DNA of 64,000 nucleotides from Isoetes taiwanensis. Taxonomy: Eukaryota; Streptophyta; Lycopodiopsida; Isoetales; Isoetaceae. Below are positions 57,004 to 64,000 of this stretch, one piece after another. The notes under the pieces were generated by a model. That model had not been told where the DNA came from. It made no database searches and worked only from the letters and a program-made list of their open reading frames with translations. The stretch is taken from positions 1,303,910-1,367,909 of the forward strand of contig JAJEKV010000147.1 in assembly GCA_021234155.1 (NCBI GenBank), read 5' to 3'. Every line of letters begins with the position of its first letter. Position 1 is the first letter of the stretch. A program made the position numbers and the translations under genes.

Positions 57004-59412
57004 ATGATATGTTGGATTGTTCCATATAATGCATTCTTGCTCCACGAACTCGATTGCCATCTTATGGTTGATATTGCATCCACTGTACATGTTTTTTCTT
57101 ATCTTTATGGTTACATATATAAAGGATTCGATACTGCAAAATTTCAAATAACTCAAGACAGTCATATGGCTACACAATCACCCTTGGTTTCTAACCAAAT
57201 AAGAATTAGTAATCTGCGTGATGCACATATTATAAGCTTACAACATACAGAGAACGATGACCATGCTTCGAGATCATCTCATAGGAATGAAATACAAGAT
57301 TATTTAAAAGCGCGGTATCTGTCAGCCATGGAAGCGTCTTGGCGAATTATGTCGTATGATGTAACAAACAAAGCTCCTGCAGTTAAGTGCTTGCCCCTAC
57401 ACTTGCCGTGCTTAAACACGAAATCATTATTGGACCGATATTTTCTACGACCATTGGATCCAGTGTTCGATGCATGCACGTACATCCAGTATTATGAACA
57501 GTATACTTTGACACCGTGCACTTCTGAACTATTCCTAGAACCTGGAACTTACTTGGAACAAGAACAGGAGGGTTTCACACAGAGCATTGTCAAGAAGAGA
57601 TCGAGACAACCATTGGTATGTAGGATACGTTTATTCGGCGAGGCACTTTATTTAAGACAAATATTATTACATCGACCTGCGAGGTCATGGGATGCATTGA
57701 AGATTGTTAATAACCAACATTATGACACATATCAACAGGCTGCAGAAGCAGAAGGTTTACTTTCAGCACACAATGAGGCAGCGCTAGTTATGGAAGAGGC
57801 AGTTTCTCTTTCGCTTAGTCCTACACAACTTCGTTTCCTTTTTGCAATGTTATTACTCGATCAGGGACCAGCGATTGAATTGTGGATGAAGTTTCGGGTA
57901 CCTATGAGTCTAGATCTAATTGATGAAACCCCAAACGATGATGTTATCGCTTTTAATGAGTCTCTACACTTAATTAATAATATTTTGGTGCAACATGGCA
58001 CTAGCATCACGGCATTTGGACTTCAATTGCAACGACGTGTTGCAAGAGATGTAATGCGTGAAATAGAAAAATTTTCTGATCATGCATTGTATTTAAGTAC
58101 TGCAATGCAAATGTCAAGTACTATGACGGATAATCAGTTGGACATATACAGATTCTTGAGACAATGGCTAGACTCTCCACAAGATAATGAAGCTATTTTT
58201 ATTGATGGGAAAGCTGGCACAGGAAAAACATATCTCTTGAATTGCTTGTGTTTATTATTACGTGGCAATGGATGCATAGTTCTTTCATGTGCTACTACAG
58301 GTCTTTCGGCCCTACTGTATCCAGAAGGTCGTACAACACATTCCTTATTTCAAATCCCCGTTATTGAAAACAACGTTGGGATTCATTCAATGTTAGAGTT
58401 AGATTCGGGATCAGCGCAATTGCTTATTGAGTCTAAGGTGATTATTTGGGACGAGTTTCCGATGGCTAATAAAGCTGTCGTAGAAAGTGCAAATTTTGCA
58501 TTGCAACGCTTGGGTAAAAACAACCTTCCTTTCGGGGGAAAACATTTTATAGCTTGTGGGGATTTTAGACAAGTTGCACCCATTGTGAAGGGAGGAGGAA
58601 GAATTGCATCATTCAATGCGTCTATAAAGTCGTCGACCTTATGGGCGATTTTTCGAGTGTTGAGGTTGAATCAACCAGTACGCAATGCGGGAGATCTAGA
58701 GCTCATACGATTTGTTGACAACGTTGGAGAAAATTGGGAGCAGACCATGGTGTCACTTGATATGTTTCACTCAACCACTAGCGTTACAGATGCATCCGAT
58801 TTTCTTTATCCGTCAAGGATTTTGTCGTATCCAAATCTATGCGAGAAACGAAACTTTATATCGCCGATTAACAAACTCGTTGACAACTTCAGTGACGATA
58901 TATTGAAGAAAGTTCCTAATCATGATAAATCCTATTATAGCCACGATCATATCACTGAACAAGATGAACTCATACATGATCACCCATATGCGACCTCAGA
59001 TTTCTTGAATAACTTTATACACTCTGGTTTTCCTAAGCATGAATTGAAGCTTAAGGTAGGGGCAATTTGCCATATAATGAAAAGACTAGATATGGAAAAA
59101 GGTTTAGTAAAGAATGCAAGGGTTGTTATTGAATCTATGCATGAAAAGTTCGTAATGGTTAAAGTGCTGGGTGACTCTTCTCAACCAACAGGAAATGTAT
59201 ACCCAATATCTAGAGTAGACTTTTTCTACCAACCAGATAATCGTCCGTGGACTATTCATAGACGTCAATTGCCACTTCGTCTCTCATATTCGAGTACGTT
59301 CAATAGTTGCCAAGGTCTTACATTGGACCGTTTGGTCATTGACCTACGTACAAGTGTCTTTGCACATGGTCAACTATACACAACGTTCACCCGTGTCCGA
59401 AATTGGGTTTGA
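57004..59412 (+). pseudogene. Helitron Rep tyrosines and PIF1-like helicase domain
   Basis: Continues the same polyprotein in frame. WIVPYNAFLLHELDCHLMV and SYLYGYIYKG (residues 32-41) supply the catalytic tyrosines. The helicase begins around residue 375 with Walker A GKAGTGKT (402-409), Walker B VIIWDEFPM (479-487), CGDFRQVAPIV (518-527), RLNQPVRN and the C-terminal FNSCQGLTLDRLVIDL with TTFTRVRN. Open for 802 codons and all helicase motifs kept. A PIF1-family 5'-3' helicase would unwind the donor strand during rolling-circle transposition. Neither Helitron end of this copy could be located with confidence. Confidence 0.93.
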
Positions 59413-59768
59413 TGTATTAATTCTTTTAGCTCCAGAAAATACGACAAAAACTACTCCGAATGTTGTGTACAAGGAGCTCCTTTTGTGATCAGGTTTGTTC
59501 TCATCCCATTGTAGATACGTAATATGGTACGCTAAAAAGTTGTGATATCTATATTGTACAGGTGTTGATACCGATAATAGAACCACTGGTCATGTGCAAG
59601 GTATATTTTTCTTCCCCCTATTTTTGAATTTTCTATATTCAGGTTGTTCTGTTGATCTTCCATATGTATCGCCATTTGCCCGTATGATACATGGTTTGCT
59701 ACTCGATTACCGTACATTCCCGTCATAAATATTTAGTAAACCGATTGAACAACTGTGCCAATCGCACT

Positions 59769-60301
59769 GGCGACCTAGTGGTTAGGCTATTGGTTATGGG
59801 CAACCCCCTACCCAAGCTCAAAACCCACTGGTTGGCATCGGGTGGCTCAAAATTTATTGAATACATTCATCGCGTTGGCAGTCTAGTGGTCAGGCCATTG
59901 GTAATGGGCGACCCCCTCCCAGACTCATAACCCACTGGCTGCTATCGGATGATGACAAAAAGAATAAAAGACAACTATAAGAAAATGAACAAAAATTGAA
60001 GGATATACACCGCGATGACGACCTAGTGGTAAGGCCATTGGTTATGGGAGACCCCCAGCCAGGCTCAAAACCCACTGGCTATCATCGGGTGGTTCAAAAA
60101 TTATGAAAGACATTCATCGCGCTGGCAGTCTAGTGGTCAAGCCATTGGTTATGGGCAATCCCTTCCAGGCCCAAAACCCATTGACTATCATCGGGTGACG
60201 TCGAATAAACAATGGAAATGATATCTGTCGCGATGACAATCTAGTGGTAAGGCTATTGGATATGGGCGACCCCCAGCCATGCTCAAAACCCACTGATTGT
60301 C
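59769..60301 (+). repeat. Array of five structured hairpin units (tRNA-derived?)
   Basis: Units at 59769-59836, 59877-59943, 60017-60083, 60124-60189 and 60235-60301. Each has a 7 bp arm, a bulged T, AGTGG, a conserved 40 nt centre (GGCYATTGG, then TATGGG-NRA-CCC), and closing CCACT plus the matching 7 nt arm. Arms differ between units but still pair, for example GACAATC/GATTGTC and GGCAGTC/GGCTGCT. Text like CTAGTGGTWAGGC and GCTCAAAACCC resembles pol III A and B boxes. Units alternate between two subtypes. Downstream of the Helitron helicase; it may be an untranslated part of that element or a SINE array. Confidence 0.8.
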
Positions 60302-60415
60302 CTCGGGTGGTTTCGATAATTAAGAAAGACACACGAATGGAAAGTATAACGGGGATCATACGGTCGTCGACCTTAGCATCCATGTATCATATGGGCAAGG
60401 AACACATGGCATATT

Positions 60416-60432
60416 GCGGGTTCAAATCCCGC
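60416..60432 (+). other. Perfect tRNA T-arm sequence without a full tRNA
   Basis: GCGGGTTCAAATCCCGC is a 5 bp stem with a canonical TTCAAAT loop. Upstream (GACCTTAGC, TATGGGCAAGG) it resembles the hairpin array units, so it is probably a sixth diverged member that kept a real TPsiC arm. No acceptor or anticodon stem could be paired, so I do not call a tRNA gene. Confidence 0.5.
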
Positions 60433-61049
60433 ATGTTTTGATGCTCATACATAGTTTGGTCCAACTGCATAGGACTTGCATGGAAGCACACGAAACCAGG
60501 GGAAGAGAAATGTTCGCCAAGGCCGCCGCGATAAATTTCTTGTAACAATGATTATAATTCAGTAAAAAATGCTATACATTATGCCTTTATTCAAAGGCTC
60601 GGATTTTTTAAAATTAGCATAGTGCAATGGCTAATATTTGCCTCTCCACTTTTGTGAAAGTTTAGCCAAAGGCAAGCAACCATGATGGAGAAAAATCATC
60701 TAGTTTAGCCAAGCCTCAGAAAGTTCTATCTCCAATTTGAAGGTATTTTAGCCAAACCTATTTTGGCTACACCAAAATATAGGAGTAGTAATTTATTCCA
60801 TGGCAAACACCCCCATTAGAGTTGAAAGGAGTACTTGTATGCAAATTGTGGCTTCGTCTCATTTGGTACAAGGCATGAGGTCTCACGAATGTTGCTAAAC
60901 TATATGCTCATATGTTGCATATATGTTGTCTTATCTGTACATCTATATGCAGTCGTATTTAGAAAAGCAAAAAAGAAAAAAGCGTTGCCTTTTTTGGGTT
61001 GCCCCTAAGGGGGCAAACCCTTGTTCATGTGGGTTTATGGCATATTCTA
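60433..61049. other. Intergenic, no gene recognised
   Basis: AT-rich; no coding or RNA signature seen. Confidence 0.45.
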
Positions 61050-61565
61050 GGTATAAGCCAGTATATGCCTGAAATATGCCACAAACCGCTCAAAACCCAT
61101 TGTTGGCTGTAAACTGTCGGTCGATTGTGTGGCTTGGCAGCGACTCTGAAACCGGCTAACCGGTGCTTGTTGCTCGAAGGATTTATAGAGGTATTTCGCT
61201 AAAGTTGAAATGGAGGGTTTGTTTGAAAAGTAATCTTCTATGGTTATGCATTTTTGTAGAGATCTTATCACCTGTGTAGTAGTCTTCCTTTGTGTGCATT
61301 TTTTCCAGCAAGTTCCAGGTTTCTTGAGCTGGAAAAATAAGCCTAGAGCATAGCACATTATTTCTGGAGTCCTGTCATGCTTTGCGGCATGGCTTTCTGC
61401 TCTGCATTGCCAAAGTGCTTCGAATGAATTGTGCCATATCCTGTGTTTGTGTAGCAAAAAAATGGTATGGATGTGAAAGAGTTGGATTTTAAATCGTTCC
61501 CTTTTAGGCCTTCTGTGTATGCATGACTCTATCTTTAGGGCACAGACGTAGAAGAGAAGACGCAT
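61050..61565 (-). pseudogene. Possible copia-type gag remnant
   Basis: On the minus strand one frame gives AQETWNLLEKMHTKKTTTQV, close to the A-x-E-x-W-x-x-L-x-x-x-Y signature of Ty1/copia gag; the 172-codon ORF in another frame contains SLQKCITIEDYFSN. Short and frame-shifted, so weak evidence. Confidence 0.3.
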
Positions 61566-61695
61566 TATTCTTGGCTGAATTTCAGGGACCCATTTTTGGA
61601 ATTGATATTTGGCTTTATAGGATGTTTTTAAGCTAGCTCTGCAACAATTGGCTATTCTTTTTGTAAATACAAATGATGTTTCTCTTGAATTGTAG

Positions 61696-62020
61696 TGCTG
61701 AGATTCAAGACTTCAATTATTCTTATCTCTTGCATTTTCAAAACATTCGGGTCATTCATGGTGCAGAGCTTCGGTGCAGAGATTATCTTATCACTTTGGA
61801 AGAGCATAAGCACATGAGCAGCCCCATTTTTGAAGGTAGGCCTACGGTGAAGGGATTTCTAGCACCAATTTGAAGATTTTAGTGAAAATTCTGGGTTGAT
61901 TTGTCTGGGCATAAATAAAACATGTTTCTCTTGCATGCAGCATCAGATGTCTCTATTGTGGCTAGAATAGCTTCTGCCAGAGCTGCTGCTTCTAATATTA
62001 GCTCTGCATTTGAAGCGTAG
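61696..62020 (+). CDS. Last two exons of an unidentified gene
   Basis: Exon 61696-61835 (acceptor AATTGTAG, donor AAG|GTAGG) and exon 61941-62020 (acceptor TTGCATGCAG, stop TAG) join in phase. The text ends SSPIFEASDVSIVARIASAR followed by AAASNISSAFEA. Upstream residues include FNYSYLLHFQNIRVIHGAEL. Upstream exons were not found and the copia-like scrap lies in the way, so this may be a transduplicated fragment. Family not recognised. Confidence 0.4.
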
Positions 62021-64000
62021 GCTTTGATTGTGTGCACTAGCTTTTGAGTCTCAGATCGTTACTCTAGAAGGTGCAAAAGTGAGCATAACAATTTGCTTGT
62101 GTGATATGCTCGTGACCATCTATTATATCATAAGACTCCATGTTGGAGTTTACTCTGTTGTATAATGCATGATCTGATCTGGATTTCAATTATGCTCAGT
62201 GCCTCTCTCTCGCCTCTTCTCACTTGGCAACTAAAACTTTACAATTTTAATCAGGTTACATTTGAGGGTATTGTGTGTTGGTTTTCTGAACATATAGCCC
62301 TGATGAGAGAATAAGTCTATTCTTGGTTTCCTTCAGGACAAGAGCTTTCAAGAGTTTACACATCTCCAATATACTTCCAAGTATCTGACCAATAATATGG
62401 GCATATGTCCAACCAAGAATTGCAATGTAGCCAGCTAGTGGCGACGAAGATGTGAACCTGGCTGGGCAAATGCTGCAAATAACAGCCAAGATGTATCTGG
62501 AAATATTTCTGATATTTCCCAAAACCATGCTGTGACAGTTTTTTCCGTTTCAAAGGCCTCTCATGCATGATTCGTAGGGTGCTTCATGACAGACTGCTTA
62601 CCCTGCAATTCAATATGCTATAGTTGCATGCAAGCTGAATCTTTCTATAAGCATTTGTAAATTTTTTGAAGTATCCCGTTGGGTTCCTATTGCCATGTCT
62701 CAGAGCTAAACAAATCAACTGGGATAGCTATTGAGGATTACTGTTATTAATGGTGATCTTTGTATTGTCTCATAGGTATAAAATATGAGTTAACAGCAAA
62801 TGTCACAGATCTGACATTGGAGGTGCTGACAAGTGGGTGGATATCGTGTCTACTCCTCATATGTTTTGTCACAAAAATTCTGTCACGTAGGCTGCATTCT
62901 TTACATCAATGTTTCTCATCTATGTGTTTTCTAGTATTGTTTGAATATTCTATAAAGGCATATGTTCAAAATTTGCAGGAATCCAGCTCAGCAAGCAAAT
63001 GAGCATATTGCTGCTTTGCTGCCTAGCAGAAGGCCAATTCGAATTTGTACAGGCAGACACTTAAATTGCTTGCAAAGCCATTCCTACTTTTTGTGCTCCC
63101 TGTCGGCACCTCAAAACTCTTTTGCACATCTGCAGCATTCCGGATTTAAAGTCCTGAGAAGCCGCATCAGCAAATTTCAAAGCCCAACAGATCGCCATAG
63201 CCAGAATGCATCGCAGAATACTAGCGCTACATAGCTAGAATGCATGCTGAACTCCAAGCTTTGATAATCGGCCACAAAATCAAAGTATGAAGAGTAGAAT
63301 CTCCAAAAATAATCAAGCTATGGCAGCGGCCATAGCTAGCTCTATCATAGTCCGGCAGGTAGGTTATGCTGAAATACTTTCTATGAATTTCTAGCACAGG
63401 CATTTTGATAAAATCTGGTCATTTCTAATGGGATTCTTTTCATAGGATGCAGGAAAGACGTTTGGCGTTTCATTTTGCATAAATGTAATATCTTTTCTTT
63501 GTTTACTTTGCCAGCAAAAAATATGTTCTCCGGTTTCGATGTTGCAGCTCCGCCATACTATGCCACAATCATAGCCTGAACTTCATGTTTTGGAAGCCTC
63601 TGTTGAAGATAGTGATCTGGCATCCAACAGGGATGCAGATCTGGAAGTGCCAGCAGAGCAATCCGGGTGAAACGCCATCAGACATACCGCTTCATATTGT
63701 ATCTGTTCATTGCATATTTATGTACAGCCACGATGGGGGCTTTTCCCATCCTCGTTGAATAGATTCATCTCCCAGTTTTCCTGATTATTCACAGCTCCGG
63801 TCTGTTGCTTGGTAGGGAGAGCTTCCTTATTTGGCCTCCCTTTCGATCCATTCTGTACAAGCTGTTCTTGGAAACCAAACTTTAAGTTTGGTATCCCCTT
63901 CTTTACTCTGCTCTGAACCAAGTCCGCTGTATCACCCTTTTGACTACTTAAATGGTTTTTTGAACTGCAGGTGATTGTTGTGCTGATCTGTGACCATCGG
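62021..64000. other. Right-hand end, no gene recognised
   Basis: Several short ORFs on both strands without family motifs. A TTGCAG-flanked open stretch at about 62980-63070 (AQQANEHIAALLPSRRPIRI) and a minus-strand ORF 63718-63921 are the least unconvincing, but neither is supported by neighbours or motifs. Confidence 0.35.

Noticed and set aside
52548-59412. The small hairpin end at 52548 as the terminus of the autonomous Helitron
   Set aside because: Its orientation is opposite to the Rep/helicase ORFs and it pairs better with a 5' end at 53005.
59760-60310. CRISPR-like array
   Set aside because: Repeats are diverged hairpins with irregular spacing (107-140 bp) and homologous spacers in a plant genome; no cas genes.
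60350-60440. Functional tRNA gene
   Set aside because: Only the T arm is canonical; acceptor, D and anticodon stems could not be formed.

Overview
The window is nuclear DNA of a land plant. Evidence: a plant-type adenosylhomocysteinase with a GT-AG intron, an LPR1-type multicopper oxidase, a Pti1-like kinase relic, and plant-style transposons (chromodomain Ty3 elements primed by initiator Met-tRNA, Helitrons, several LINEs). I cannot name the species. The L1-type ORF1 and the long intergenic decay suggest a large repeat-rich genome, possibly a fern or other non-flowering plant, but that is inference.

Layout. 1-4062 is the only clearly intact host segment: the 5' part of adenosylhomocysteinase on the minus strand, facing away from a two-exon LPR1-like multicopper oxidase on the plus strand, with a roughly 770 bp shared promoter. 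4180-12200 is a decayed L1-like LINE on the minus strand, split by a deleted Ty3 chromovirus (7271-10308). 12200-17480 is mostly featureless, apart from a copy of the multicopper oxidase 3' end and two short tandem duplications. 17481 and 29988 carry textbook Helitron 5' and 3' termini. Between them lie LINE pieces, two related short retroelements with a shared 5' block and LINE-like 3' tail, a 0.4 kb tandem duplication and exon-like scraps. 30329-36609 holds another LINE 3' end, an LTR with primer binding site but no coding body, a small Cys-rich ORF, and a solo LTR with a perfect 5 bp target duplication. 36637-52248 holds fragments of host-like exons and a kinase relic, into which a 13.1 kb LTR retrotransposon inserted (38707-51825, target duplication AGACC).

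The highlight is inside that 13.1 kb element. Between its primer binding site and gag it carries a separate 371-codon ORF that is a histone H3-like protein. Its first ten residues, MARTKQTARK, equal the H3 amino terminus. A 250-residue charged linker follows, and the last 100 residues are an H3 histone fold with the H3 loop-1 length rather than the longer loop of CENH3. The element also has a second unrecognised ORF upstream of gag, paired GC-rich hairpins between the two extra ORFs, a gag-pol with D,D35E integrase, and a chromodomain-like C-terminus. An H3 tail and a possible H3-tail reader on one retrotransposon is a combination I do not know from any described family.

52548-64000 contains a 458 bp non-autonomous Helitron, a 135 bp tandem repeat, a damaged autonomous Helitron (Rep plus PIF1-like helicase, 54763-59412), then a tandem array of five structured hairpin units (59769-60301) whose 12 bp stems show compensatory changes, and the last exons of an unidentified gene. 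No rRNA, CRISPR or convincing functional tRNA gene was seen.
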